Shown here: one piece after another, positions 25,872 to 34,537 of the stretch
Layout of the letters: the number at the start of each line of letters is the position of its first letter
Numbering within the stretch: the stretch's first letter is position 1
Source of the DNA: Achromobacter deleyi
Lineage (GTDB): Bacteria > Pseudomonadota > Gammaproteobacteria > Burkholderiales > Burkholderiaceae_B
Length of the DNA: 64,000 nucleotides
Assembly: GCF_016127315.1 (NCBI RefSeq)
Contig: NZ_CP065997.1
Coordinates: 62,001 to 126,000, forward strand
Direction: 5' to 3'
Program-made: the position numbers and the translations under genes
The notes under the pieces: model-generated
The model's input: the letters and a program-made list of their open reading frames with translations, nothing else
Told to the model about the DNA's origin: nothing
The model's database searches: none

Positions 25872-27002
25872 TCAGCGGGCTTGCGCCACGGATTGCGGCG
25901 CGGCGTCCAGCGCCACGGTGTCCTGGGCGCTGATCTCGACGGCCGCGCCGTTGTGCAGGCGCAGCTGGCCCGAGGTCACCACGCGGTCACCGGGTTTCAA
26001 GCCCTTGGTCACTACCACCCGGCCGCGCACGCGCTCGGCGGTCTGCACGTAGGCCTGGGTCACGGTCGGCGGGGCCGACGCGTCGCCGGCCTTGGGCGGC
26101 GTCACCACGTAGACCGAGTCGCCGTAGGCGCTGTAGCTGATGGCCGTCTCCGGCACGGTCAGCACGCCGGGCCGCGGCGGCAGCAACACCTGGCCGTGGG
26201 CGAACATGCCCGCCGCCAGCGCGCCGTCGGCGTTGGCCAGCGTGGCCTGCACCCGCACGGTGCGCGAACCCGGGTCGACCTGCGGCTCGATGGTGGTGAC
26301 CGCGCCGTCAAAGACCCGGCCGGCATGGGCATCGACCGTCACGGTCACGGGCTGGCCAGCGCGCAACGCGCCCAGCGCCTGTTCCGGCAAGGTGATGTTG
26401 GCGTAGACGCTGGCCGCGTCGGTCAGCGACACCAGCGGATCGCCGGCGCGGGCGAACTGGCCCAGGTTGACCCGACGCACGCCCAGCACGCCGTCGAACG
26501 GGGCCTTGATGCGCTTCTGCTCGATCAGGGCCTGGATGCGCCTGATCTCGCCGGCGGCCTGATCGTAGTCGGCCTGGGCCTGGTCCAGCTGTTCGCGGGT
26601 CGCGGCCTGCTGCGGCAACAGGCGGCGGGTGCGCTCCAGCAGCGTGCGGGCGTTCCTGGCCTGGGCCTGCAGGCGCGCCAGCTCGCCCTGCTCGGGCGCG
26701 TCGTTCAGTTGCACCAGCAGTTGCCCGGCGCGCACCCGCTCGCCAGGGGTGAACAGGATCTGCGCCACCCGGCCGTCGACTTCGGCCGGCACCAGCACCT
26801 GCCGCGTCGCCTCGAGCGAGGCGATGCCCGACAGCGCAGCCGGGAAATCCGCCTGCAGCACCGGCGCCACCGCCACCTTGGCTGGCGCCATGGCCCAGCC
26901 CCCTTTGTGCTGCGCCCCGCCGAATTTCCAGTACAGCCCGCCCCCCGCCACTACCGCCAGGACCAGCACCCCGGCGGCCCATGCACCCGATTTCGCCTTC
27001 AT
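25872..27002 (-). CDS. RND efflux periplasmic adaptor, second system
   Basis: This is a membrane-fusion protein of 376 aa. It is anchored by an N-terminal transmembrane helix (GAWAAGVLVLAVVAGGGLYW) rather than a lipid: there is no lipobox Cys. The order is lipoyl half (ATRQVLVPAEVDGRVAQILF), a long alpha-hairpin with Gln/Arg heptads (~100-165), second lipoyl half (IKAPFDGVLGVRRVNLGQFARAGD) and beta-barrel. I chose ATG 27002, with GAGAGA upstream; an earlier in-frame ATG at 27065 lies in AT-rich promoter-like DNA. It is the first gene of the operon; no regulator is divergent from it, but a SufR-like gene ends the gene string. Confidence 0.9.
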   Translation of the reverse strand: MKAKSGAWAAGVLVLAVVAGGGLYWKFGGAQHKGGWAMAPAKVAVAPVLQADFPAALSGIASLEATRQVLVPAEVDGRVAQILFTPGERVRAGQLLVQLNDAPEQGELARLQAQARNARTLLERTRRLLPQQAATREQLDQAQADYDQAAGEIRRIQALIEQKRIKAPFDGVLGVRRVNLGQFARAGDPLVSLTDAASVYANITLPEQALGALRAGQPVTVTVDAHAGRVFDGAVTTIEPQVDPGSRTVRVQATLANADGALAAGMFAHGQVLLPPRPGVLTVPETAISYSAYGDSVYVVTPPKAGDASAPPTVTQAYVQTAERVRGRVVVTKGLKPGDRVVTSGQLRLHNGAAVEISAQDTVALDAAPQSVAQAR

Positions 27003-27114
27003 GATTCTCTCGCTATTTATCAAAGGAATGGCTTGGATAATCCTCGAAAAATCAGACGAAGTCAAAAAACCTAAAGTAATGTTGAGGATTGAGAAAACCT
27101 ATCGGCGGGAAATG
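27003..27114. promoter_or_regulatory. Promoter region of the second RND operon
   Basis: This AT-rich 110-bp stretch lies upstream of the adaptor gene and contains AATCCTC and GAGGATT as a widely spaced inverted pair. No confident -35/-10 pair can be assigned. The region borders the BetT terminator. Confidence 0.45.
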
Positions 27115-27117
27115 GGC

Positions 27118-27148
27118 AAAAAAAGCCGCCGGCGAAGGCCGGCGGTTT
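27118..27148 (-). terminator. Rho-independent terminator of the BetT-type gene
   Basis: An 8-bp GC stem, CCGCCGGC (27126-27133) with GCCGGCGG (27138-27145), has a GAAG loop. On the minus strand it is followed by seven T residues (27124-27118). It lies ~100 bp past the transporter stop. Confidence 0.88.
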
Positions 27149-27250
27149 GCGGGGAAAGCTCGCGGGGAAAGGGACGTGCGCCCAGGGTGCGTGGCGTCGG
27201 GCGCCTCCCGGCGCCAGGAACGAGCGCCGCGAGACAAGCGGGCGCTATGG

Positions 27251-29221
27251 CTAGGTACGCACCATGTGCAGGTAGTGGCGGTGGCGTTCGTACTGGTCGA
27301 GGATGTCGCCGATGACGGCGTCGCGGCTCCAGCCCATGATGTCGTAGTCCTGCCCGCCTTCGCGCAGGTGGACCTCGGCGCGGAAGTACTTGCGTTCCTC
27401 TTCGTCGGCGGCCTCTTCGGGCGTCAGGCTGGGCCGCACGAAGGCCTGCGGCTGCACCGAATAGAAGAAGTCCAGGTGCTCGCCGTGGTTCACCTCCAGC
27501 ACCACCCCGCCCTCGCCGTCGCCTTCCTTGACGGCAACCGCGTAGCCCTGCTTGCGCAGTTCATCGGCCACGTCTTCCAGCGCCGGGGTCACCACGTCCG
27601 CAATGAAGCGCAGCACGTGGGCGCGGCGCGGCATCATGACCATGTTGCGCAGCCGCCGCTCCCAGGACTGGCCGCCGCGCGTCGGGCGCGACAGCGTCAG
27701 CGACTGGTAGCGGATGCCGCGCTTGGTGGCGTCGAGCCTGAGCGCCTTGAACAGGCCCCACAGTGACAGCAGCAGGATGACCGAGAACGGCAGCGCGCTG
27801 GCGATGGTGGCCGTCTGCAGCGCTGTCAGGCCGTCGGCCAGTAGCAGTGCAATGGCCACCGCCCCCATGGACAACGACCAGAAGATGCGCTGCCACACCG
27901 GCGTGCGGTCGGCGCCGCCCGAGGCCAGCAGGTCGACCACCAGCGCGCCGGAGTCGGCCGAGGTGACGAAGAACACCGCCACCATCGCGATCGCGAAGAT
28001 CGATATCACGCCGCTCCAGGGCAATAGTTCGAAGAACGCGAACAGCGCCAGGGAGTTGTCGCCCTTGACGGTGTCGGCGAAACCCGTGATGCCGTCGACC
28101 AGGATGAAGTGGATGGCGGTGTCGCCGAACACCGTCATCCAGAACAGCGTGAACCCGGCCGGCACCAGCAGCACGCCGCTGACGAATTCGCGGATGGTGC
28201 GGCCGCGCGAGATGCGGGCGATGAACAGGCCCACGAACGGCGACCAGGCGATCCACCAGCCCCAGTAGAACAGGGTCCAGCCGCCGATCCAGTCGGTCGG
28301 CTCGTAGGCGTACAGGTTGAAGGTCTTGTTGACGATGTCCGACAGGTAGGCGCCGGTGTTCTGCACGAAGGTCTGCAGCAGGAACACCGTGGGGCCGGCC
28401 ACCAGCACGAACAGCAGCAGGATCACCGCCAGCACCATGTTGGCCTCGGACAGGATGCGGATGCCCTTGTCCAGGCCGCTGGCCACCGACAGCGTGGCCA
28501 GGCCGCAGGTGATCACGATCAGGATGATCTGCGGCATCACGCCGACCGGAATGCCGAACAGGTGGTTCAGGCCGCTGTTCATCTGCGCCACGCCCAGCCC
28601 CAGCGAGGTGGCCACGCCCAACACGGTGCCGATGATGGCGAAGATGTCGACGGCATGGCCGATGGGGCCGTGGATGCGGTTGCCGATCAGCGGATACAGC
28701 GCCGACCGCAGCGTCAGCGGCAGGCCGTGTCGGAAGCTGAAGAACGCCAGCGTCAGCGCCACCACCGCGTAGATGGCCCAGGCGTGCAGGCCCCAATGGA
28801 AGAAGGTGATCTTCATGGACTCGCGCGCGGCGGCCGCCGTGGCGCCCTCGCCCACCGGCGGCGACATGAAGTGCATGACCGGCTCGGCCACGCCGAAGAA
28901 CATCAGGCCGATGCCCATGCCCGCCGAGAACAGCATGGCGAACCAGGTGAAGTTGCGGTAATCCGGCTCGCTGTGGTCCGGGCCCAGCTTGATATCGCCG
29001 TAGCGGCTGATGGCCAGGAATGCCACCGACAGCAGGATGATGGCGACCACCAGGATGTAGAACCAGCTGGCGTTGCCCAGGATCCAGCCCTGGATCGATT
29101 CGAACAGATTCTGCGCGGTCCTGGGCGCCGCGATGGCGAAGCCCACCAGCAGCAGCGTGAATAATGCCGCCGTGTAGAAGACCGGGCGATTGATAGTGGA
29201 TGGTCGGGTTTCTGAAGACAT
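27251..29221 (-). CDS. betT: BCCT-family choline/betaine transporter (BetT-like)
   Basis: This is an inner-membrane Na+- or H+-coupled symporter of quaternary ammonium compounds (656 aa, 12 predicted membrane spans). The BCCT signature GMGIGLMFFGVAEPVMHF and the tryptophan-rich substrate helix TLFYWGWWIAWSPFVGLFIARISRGRTIREF are both present. The ~130-residue hydrophilic C terminus (residues ~520-656) is long, as in osmotically gated BetT proteins that bring choline in for glycine-betaine synthesis. AAAGGAG lies upstream of the ATG. It is monocistronic, with its own terminator; no betAB genes are nearby. The symbol is given on family grounds. Confidence 0.88.
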   Translation of the reverse strand: MSSETRPSTINRPVFYTAALFTLLLVGFAIAAPRTAQNLFESIQGWILGNASWFYILVVAIILLSVAFLAISRYGDIKLGPDHSEPDYRNFTWFAMLFSAGMGIGLMFFGVAEPVMHFMSPPVGEGATAAAARESMKITFFHWGLHAWAIYAVVALTLAFFSFRHGLPLTLRSALYPLIGNRIHGPIGHAVDIFAIIGTVLGVATSLGLGVAQMNSGLNHLFGIPVGVMPQIILIVITCGLATLSVASGLDKGIRILSEANMVLAVILLLFVLVAGPTVFLLQTFVQNTGAYLSDIVNKTFNLYAYEPTDWIGGWTLFYWGWWIAWSPFVGLFIARISRGRTIREFVSGVLLVPAGFTLFWMTVFGDTAIHFILVDGITGFADTVKGDNSLALFAFFELLPWSGVISIFAIAMVAVFFVTSADSGALVVDLLASGGADRTPVWQRIFWSLSMGAVAIALLLADGLTALQTATIASALPFSVILLLSLWGLFKALRLDATKRGIRYQSLTLSRPTRGGQSWERRLRNMVMMPRRAHVLRFIADVVTPALEDVADELRKQGYAVAVKEGDGEGGVVLEVNHGEHLDFFYSVQPQAFVRPSLTPEEAADEEERKYFRAEVHLREGGQDYDIMGWSRDAVIGDILDQYERHRHYLHMVRT

Positions 29222-29399
29222 GCTGCCGCTCCTTTCGCCCGAGGGATGCCTGAGGCTGCGGCGCTGGCCCCCTCAGTCCAGCCGGCGCGCCGCCGTTATT
29301 ACTATCATGCCGCCGCAGCCCGTGACAATGCCCGCGTGCCCATGGCGCGCCCGGCGGCCCGGCAACGGCCGCCCGCGCCGGTCGTCTTCAGGACAGGGC

Positions 29400-30023
29400 C
29401 TAGCCGGGGTCGCGTTCGCCGAACACCACGCGGCGGAAGAATCCGGCCAGCACCGATTCGGTGGTCTCGGCGCTGACGTTCTGCGGATCGAAGGCGAAAC
29501 TGAACTGCATGCCGTCGGATAGCGCCAGCAGGCCGATGGCCAATTCGCGCGCGGGCAGCGGCAGGGGCGTGCCGACGCGCTCGGAGAACTGGCGGATGTA
29601 CTCGGTGGTGGCTTCGCGCAGCTCGCCCATGCAGGCGATGAAGCCGACCCGGAATTCCGGGTCGCGGGCGGCCTGCAGCTTGGCTTCCATCCACAGCAGG
29701 AAGCACTCGTTGTCGCGGAAATGCGTGCTGTAGTAGTGCAGCACGCTGTCTTCCATCTGCTGGCGGGTCTCGCCGGCCTCGAAGATGGCGCGCATGTCGC
29801 CCATGACGTTTTCATGGTCGCGCTTGAGCAACTGCAGGAACAACTCGGACTTGCTGGCGAAATTGGAATAGAAGGCGCCGCGGGAGTAGCCGGCCAGCTC
29901 GGCGATGTCCTCGACGCTGGCGGCCACGAAACCCTTGGTCAGGAAGATCGATTGCGCGGCATCGAGCAGACGCTGGCGCGTCTGGTCACGGCTTTGCTCT
30001 CGGGTAAGGCGGACTTTTGACAT
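29400..30023 (-). CDS. TetR/AcrR regulator divergent from the third RND operon
   Basis: This 207-aa TetR protein has its helix-turn-helix at residues ~15-60 (RQRLLDAAQSIFLTKGFVAASVEDIAELAGYSRGAFYSNFASKSELFLQLL). The GAFYSNF segment is typical of pump repressors of this family. It is transcribed away from the third RND operon, with a 166-bp shared region that contains a 14-bp palindrome overlapping the likely pump promoter. Repression of that operon is strongly suggested by layout. Confidence 0.88.
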   Translation of the reverse strand: MSKVRLTREQSRDQTRQRLLDAAQSIFLTKGFVAASVEDIAELAGYSRGAFYSNFASKSELFLQLLKRDHENVMGDMRAIFEAGETRQQMEDSVLHYYSTHFRDNECFLLWMEAKLQAARDPEFRVGFIACMGELREATTEYIRQFSERVGTPLPLPARELAIGLLALSDGMQFSFAFDPQNVSAETTESVLAGFFRRVVFGERDPG

Positions 30024-30062
30024 GCGGCGATTCTATCATCTGGAACGATTTCAGATTCACAC

Positions 30063-30092
30063 TTGTATTTGAATACACACCCGCATTAGAAT
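30063..30092 (+). promoter_or_regulatory. Predicted promoter of the third RND operon with overlapping TetR operator
   Basis: TTGTAT (30063-30068) and TAGAAT (30087-30092) form a plausible sigma-70 promoter with an 18-bp spacer, ~100 bp before the adaptor start. The palindrome TGTATT-TG-AATACA (30064-30077) covers the -35 element, so a bound repressor would block RNA polymerase. The divergent TetR gene is the obvious source of that repressor. Confidence 0.6.
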
Positions 30093-30189
30093 CCATCCCG
30101 TATCGGATTGCCAGGGTGTCGCGCCGGCCTGCAAGGGCCTGCCGCCTCGCGTCCCGTTCCCCCCTCTTGCCCGCGTCGCGAGGTGTTTC

Positions 30190-31365
30190 GTGAATTCTTC
30201 AGGTTCTTGCGCGTCCGTCGCCGCGCGCAATCCCGCCGCCACCGCGGCGTTTTTCCGCTCACCGCTGCGCCGCCCCTGGCCCGCGCTCGCCCTGGCGCTG
30301 ACGCTGGCGCTGGCCGGCTGCGGCAGCAAGGAAGCCGAGCCGCCGCCGCCGCGGCCGGTGGTGGCCATGCCCGCCAAGGCCGACGCGGCCCTGCCGGCCT
30401 GGACCCTGCCGGGTGAAGTGCAGGCGCGCTACAGCACGCCGCTGTCGTTCCGGGTGGGCGGCAAGATCATCGAGCGCAAGGTGCGCCTGGGCGACACGGT
30501 CAAGCCCGGCCAGGTGGTGGCCAAGCTCGACCCCGCCGACGCCACCAAGAACGCCGCCGCCGCCCGCGCCCAGCTTTCGGCCGCCCAGCACCAGCTGGAC
30601 TACGCCAAGCAGCAACTGGACCGCGACCGCGCCCAGGCCAAGGAAAACCTGATCGCCGCCAACCAGCTCGAGCAGACCCGCAACGCCTACGCCTCGGCGC
30701 TGGCGCAGCGCGACCAGGCGGCGCAGCAGGCCGCCCTGTCGGCCGACCAGCTCAACTACACCACCCTGGCCGCCGACCACGCCGGCGTCATCACCGCCGA
30801 GCAGGCCGACACCGGCCAGAACGTGGCGGCGGGCCAGGCGGTCTACAACCTGGCCTGGGCCGGCGACGTCGACGCCCTGTGCGACGTGCCTGAAAGCGTG
30901 CTGGCGGGCCTGGCCATCGGCCAGCGCGCCACCGTCACGCTGGCGCCGCTGCCCGGCAAGACCTTCACCGCCGTGCTGCGCGAGATCGCGCCGGCGGCCG
31001 ATCCGCAGAGCCGCACCTACCGCGCCAAGCTGACGCTGGAAGCGCCCTCGCCCGAGGTGCGGCTGGGCATGACGGCCAACATCAGTTTCGACAACCGCCA
31101 GGCCAACGGCGCCACCACCTTCACGGTGCCGGCGACCGCGCTGTTCCATGACGGCACCGAACCCGCCGTCTGGATCGTCAAGCCGCAGGAAGACACGCTG
31201 GAACTGCGCCGCGTGCAGGTGCTGCGCTACGACGCCCGCAGCGTCACCCTGACGCAAGGCGTGCAGGCCGGCGAGCGCGTGGTCTGGCAGGGCGTGCACG
31301 CCGTGTCGGCCGGCGAGAAGGTCCGCGCGGTGCCGCCGCTGCACCCCGAGGACTTCGCATCATGA
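30190..31365 (+). CDS. RND efflux periplasmic adaptor, third system
   Basis: This is a membrane-fusion protein of 391 aa with GTG start and GAGG ~8 nt upstream. It has a long N-terminal leader ending in the lipobox LALAGCGSKEAEP, so it is probably an inner-membrane lipoprotein. The lipoyl halves are YSTPLSFRVGGKIIERKVRLGDTVKPGQ and LNYTTLAADHAGVITAEQADTGQNV, flanking an Ala/Gln-rich coiled-coil hairpin (~120-180). The start fits the absence of any nearby ATG. It overlaps the pump gene by ATGA. Confidence 0.88.
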   Translation: MNSSGSCASVAARNPAATAAFFRSPLRRPWPALALALTLALAGCGSKEAEPPPPRPVVAMPAKADAALPAWTLPGEVQARYSTPLSFRVGGKIIERKVRLGDTVKPGQVVAKLDPADATKNAAAARAQLSAAQHQLDYAKQQLDRDRAQAKENLIAANQLEQTRNAYASALAQRDQAAQQAALSADQLNYTTLAADHAGVITAEQADTGQNVAAGQAVYNLAWAGDVDALCDVPESVLAGLAIGQRATVTLAPLPGKTFTAVLREIAPAADPQSRTYRAKLTLEAPSPEVRLGMTANISFDNRQANGATTFTVPATALFHDGTEPAVWIVKPQEDTLELRRVQVLRYDARSVTLTQGVQAGERVVWQGVHAVSAGEKVRAVPPLHPEDFAS

Positions 31366-34300
31366 GCGCGCCGGTTCCCGAAAACCCGAACGCCGCGCAC
31401 CGCCACGAGGAAGGCAAGTTCAACCTGTCGGCCTGGGCCCTGCGGCACCAGCCCCTGGTGATCTTCCTGATCACGCTGGTGACGCTGTTCGGCGTGCTGT
31501 CGTATTCGCGCCTGGCGCAGTCGGAAGACCCGCCCTTCACCTTCCGCGTGATGGTCATCAAGACCCTGTGGCCCGGCGCCACCTCGCAGCAGGTGCAGGA
31601 ACAGGTCACCGACCGCATCGCCAAGAAGCTGCAGGAAACGCCGTCCACGGACTTCCTGCGCAGCTACTCGCGCCCCGGCGAATCGCTGATCTTCTTCACC
31701 ATGAAGGACTCGGCGCCGGCCAGCGAGGTCGCCAACGAGTGGTACCAGGTGCGCAAGAAGGTCGGCGACATCGGCGCGACCTTGCCGCAGGGCGTGCAGG
31801 GGCCGTTCTTCAATGACGAGTTCGGCGACGTCTACACCAACATCTACACGCTGGCGGGCGACGGCTTCTCGCCGGCGCAGCTGCGCGACTACGCCGACAA
31901 CCTGCGCACCGTGCTGCTGCGCGTGCCGGGCGTGGCCAAGGTCGACTACTTCGGCGAGCAGCCCGAGCACGTCTACATCGAGATCAGCAACACCCAGCTG
32001 ACGCGCCTGGGCGTGTCGCCGCAGCAGATCGCCGAGGCCATCAACAGCCAGAACGCGGTGGCCAGCGCCGGCACCCTGACCACGGCCGACGACCGCGTCT
32101 TCGTGCGTCCCAGCGGCCAGTTCCAGGACACCCGGGCGCTGGCCGAGACGCTGATCCGCGTCAACGGCAAGTCGATCCGGCTGGGCGACATCGCCACCAT
32201 CCACCGCGGCTACGACGATCCCCCGGCCGAGCAGATGCGCACGCGCGGCGAGCCGGTGCTGGGCATCGGCATCACCATGCAGCCAGGCCAGGACGTGGTG
32301 CACCTTGGGAAGGCGCTGGACGCCAAGTTCGGCGAACTCAAGGCGCGCCTGCCGGCCGGCCTGACGCTGACCGAAGTGTCGAGCATGCCCAAGGCGGTGT
32401 CGTTCTCGGTGGACGAGTTCCTGCGATCGGTGGCCGAGGCCGTGGCCATCGTGCTGATCGTGAGCCTGGTGTCGCTGGGCCTGCGCACCGGCATGGTGGT
32501 GGTGATCTCGATTCCGGTGGTGCTGGCCGTGACCGCGCTGTTCATGGACATGTTCGGCATCGGCCTGCACAAGGTCTCGCTGGGCACGCTGGTGCTGGCG
32601 CTGGGCCTGCTGGTGGACGACGCCATCATCGCGGTCGAGATGATGGCGGTGAAGCTGGAACAGGGCTGGAGCCGCGCGCGCGCCGCCGCCTTCGCCTACA
32701 CCAGCACCGCCTTCCCGATGCTGACCGGCACGCTGGTGACGGTGGCCGGCTTCCTGCCGATCGCGCTGGCCAAGTCCAGCACCGGCGAATACACCCGCTC
32801 GATCTTCCAGGTGTCGGCGATCGCGCTGATCACCTCGTGGTTCGCCGCGGTGGTGCTGATCCCGCTGCTGGGCTACCGCATGCTGCCCGAGCGCAAGCGC
32901 GAGGCGCACCTGCCCGACGACCACGAGCACGACATCTACAACACCCGCTTCTACCAGCGCCTGCGCGGCTGGGTGGCGTGGTGCGTGGACCGCCGCTGGC
33001 GCGTGCTGCTGGCGACCGTGACGCTGTTCGTGGTGTCGATGGTCGGCTTCGGCCTGGTGCCGCAGCAGTTCTTCCCCAGCTCGGACCGCACCGAACTGCT
33101 GGTGGACGTGCGGCTGCAGGAAGGCGCCTCGTTCGCCGCCACGCTGCGCCAGGTCGAACGGCTGGAGAAGGTGCTGGACGGCCGGCCCGAGATCGCCCAT
33201 TCGGTGAGCTTCGTCGGCACCGGCGCGCCGCGCTTCTACCTGCCGCTGGACCAGCAGCTGGCCACGCCCAACTTCGCCCAGATCGTCATCACCGCCCACT
33301 CGGTGGAAGACCGCGAGAAGCTGGCGCACTGGCTCGAACCGGTGTTGCACGAGCAGTTTCCGGCGATCCGCAGCCGCCTGTCGCGGCTGGAGAACGGCCC
33401 GCCGGTGGGCTTCCAGGTGCAGTTCCGCGTCAGCGGCGACAAGATCCCCGAGGTGCGCCAGGTGGCCGAGAAGGTGGCCGCCGAAGTGCGCGCCGACAGC
33501 CGCTCGGTCAACGTGCAGTTCGACTGGGACGAGCCGTCCGAGCGCTCGGTGCGCTTCGACATCGACCAGCAGAAGGCGCGCGAAGTGGGCGTAAGCTCCA
33601 ACGACATCTCCAGCTTCCTGGCGATGACGCTGTCGGGCTACACCGTGACGCAGTACCGCGAGCGCGACAAGCTGATCAACGTCAGCCTGCGCGCCCCCGA
33701 CAGCGAACGGGTCGATCCGGGCCGCCTGGCCACGCTCGCCATGCCCACGCCCAACGGCCCGGTGCCGCTGGGCAGCCTGGGCCACGTGCGCTATGGCCTG
33801 GAATACGGCGTCATCTGGGAACGCGATCGCCAGCCCACCATCACCGTGCAGGCCGACGTCAAGGCCGGCGCGCAGGGCATCGACGTCACCCATGCGATCG
33901 ACCGGAAGCTGGACGCGCTGCGCGCCGAACTGCCGGTGGGCTACCGCATCGAGGTCGGCGGCCCGGTCGAGGAAAGCGCCAAGGGCCAATCATCCATCAA
34001 CGCGCAGATGCCCATCATGGTCGTGGCGGTGCTGACGCTGCTGATGGTGCAGCTGCAGAGCTTCGCCCGCGTGCTGATGGTGGTGCTGACGGCGCCGCTC
34101 GGCCTGATCGGCGTGGTGGCCGCGCTGCTGCTGTTCGGCAAGCCGTTCGGCTTCGTCGCCATGCTGGGCGTGATCGCGATGTTCGGCATCATCATGCGCA
34201 ACTCGGTGATCCTGGTCGACCAGATCGAGCAGGACATCAGCGCCGGGCACAAGCGCGTCGACGCCATCGTCGGCGCCACCGTGCGGCGCTTCCGTCCCAT

Positions 34301-34535
34301 CACCCTGACGGCCGCGGCCGCGGTGCTGGCGCTGATCCCGCTGCTGCGCAGCAACTTCTTCGGCCCCATGGCCACCGCGCTGATGGGCGGCATCACCAGC
34401 GCCACGGTGCTGACGCTGTTCTTCCTGCCCGCGCTGTACGCGGCCTGGTTCCGCGTGCGCCACGACGAGCGCGAGGAACCCGAAGGCGTGCCGCCCGGCG
34501 CCCACGCCGGCGACAACGTAGAACGAGGAGCCTGA
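31362..34535 (+). CDS. RND efflux pump, inner-membrane subunit, third system
   Basis: This 1057-aa RND pump belongs to a subgroup different from the other two: it opens with a cytoplasmic extension and FNLSAWALRHQPLVIFLITLVTLFGV. The TM4 Asp pair lies in GLLVDDAIIAVEMMAVKLE. In TM10 the usual Lys is replaced by Arg (IIMRNSVILVDQIEQD), as in TriC-like pumps by recall. The substrate is unknown; the TriC resemblance suggests biocides or lipophilic compounds. Start and stop fit tightly between adaptor and outer-membrane genes. Confidence 0.9.
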   Translation: MSAPVPENPNAAHRHEEGKFNLSAWALRHQPLVIFLITLVTLFGVLSYSRLAQSEDPPFTFRVMVIKTLWPGATSQQVQEQVTDRIAKKLQETPSTDFLRSYSRPGESLIFFTMKDSAPASEVANEWYQVRKKVGDIGATLPQGVQGPFFNDEFGDVYTNIYTLAGDGFSPAQLRDYADNLRTVLLRVPGVAKVDYFGEQPEHVYIEISNTQLTRLGVSPQQIAEAINSQNAVASAGTLTTADDRVFVRPSGQFQDTRALAETLIRVNGKSIRLGDIATIHRGYDDPPAEQMRTRGEPVLGIGITMQPGQDVVHLGKALDAKFGELKARLPAGLTLTEVSSMPKAVSFSVDEFLRSVAEAVAIVLIVSLVSLGLRTGMVVVISIPVVLAVTALFMDMFGIGLHKVSLGTLVLALGLLVDDAIIAVEMMAVKLEQGWSRARAAAFAYTSTAFPMLTGTLVTVAGFLPIALAKSSTGEYTRSIFQVSAIALITSWFAAVVLIPLLGYRMLPERKREAHLPDDHEHDIYNTRFYQRLRGWVAWCVDRRWRVLLATVTLFVVSMVGFGLVPQQFFPSSDRTELLVDVRLQEGASFAATLRQVERLEKVLDGRPEIAHSVSFVGTGAPRFYLPLDQQLATPNFAQIVITAHSVEDREKLAHWLEPVLHEQFPAIRSRLSRLENGPPVGFQVQFRVSGDKIPEVRQVAEKVAAEVRADSRSVNVQFDWDEPSERSVRFDIDQQKAREVGVSSNDISSFLAMTLSGYTVTQYRERDKLINVSLRAPDSERVDPGRLATLAMPTPNGPVPLGSLGHVRYGLEYGVIWERDRQPTITVQADVKAGAQGIDVTHAIDRKLDALRAELPVGYRIEVGGPVEESAKGQSSINAQMPIMVVAVLTLLMVQLQSFARVLMVVLTAPLGLIGVVAALLLFGKPFGFVAMLGVIAMFGIIMRNSVILVDQIEQDISAGHKRVDAIVGATVRRFRPITLTAAAAVLALIPLLRSNFFGPMATALMGGITSATVLTLFFLPALYAAWFRVRHDEREEPEGVPPGAHAGDNVERGA

Positions 34536-34537
34536 CG

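Noticed and set aside
22658..25933. A 1091-codon plus-strand frame antisense to the second pump
   Set aside because: Same reasoning: the minus strand carries an intact RND protein and the antisense product resembles no family.
31227..33989. A 920-codon minus-strand frame antisense to the third pump
   Set aside because: It mirrors a conserved RND gene and has no motif of its own.
32837..34537. Upstream extension of the third outer-membrane channel frame
   Set aside because: This part is out of frame inside the pump gene; the real start is ATG 34538, with GAGGAG before it and a lipobox after it.
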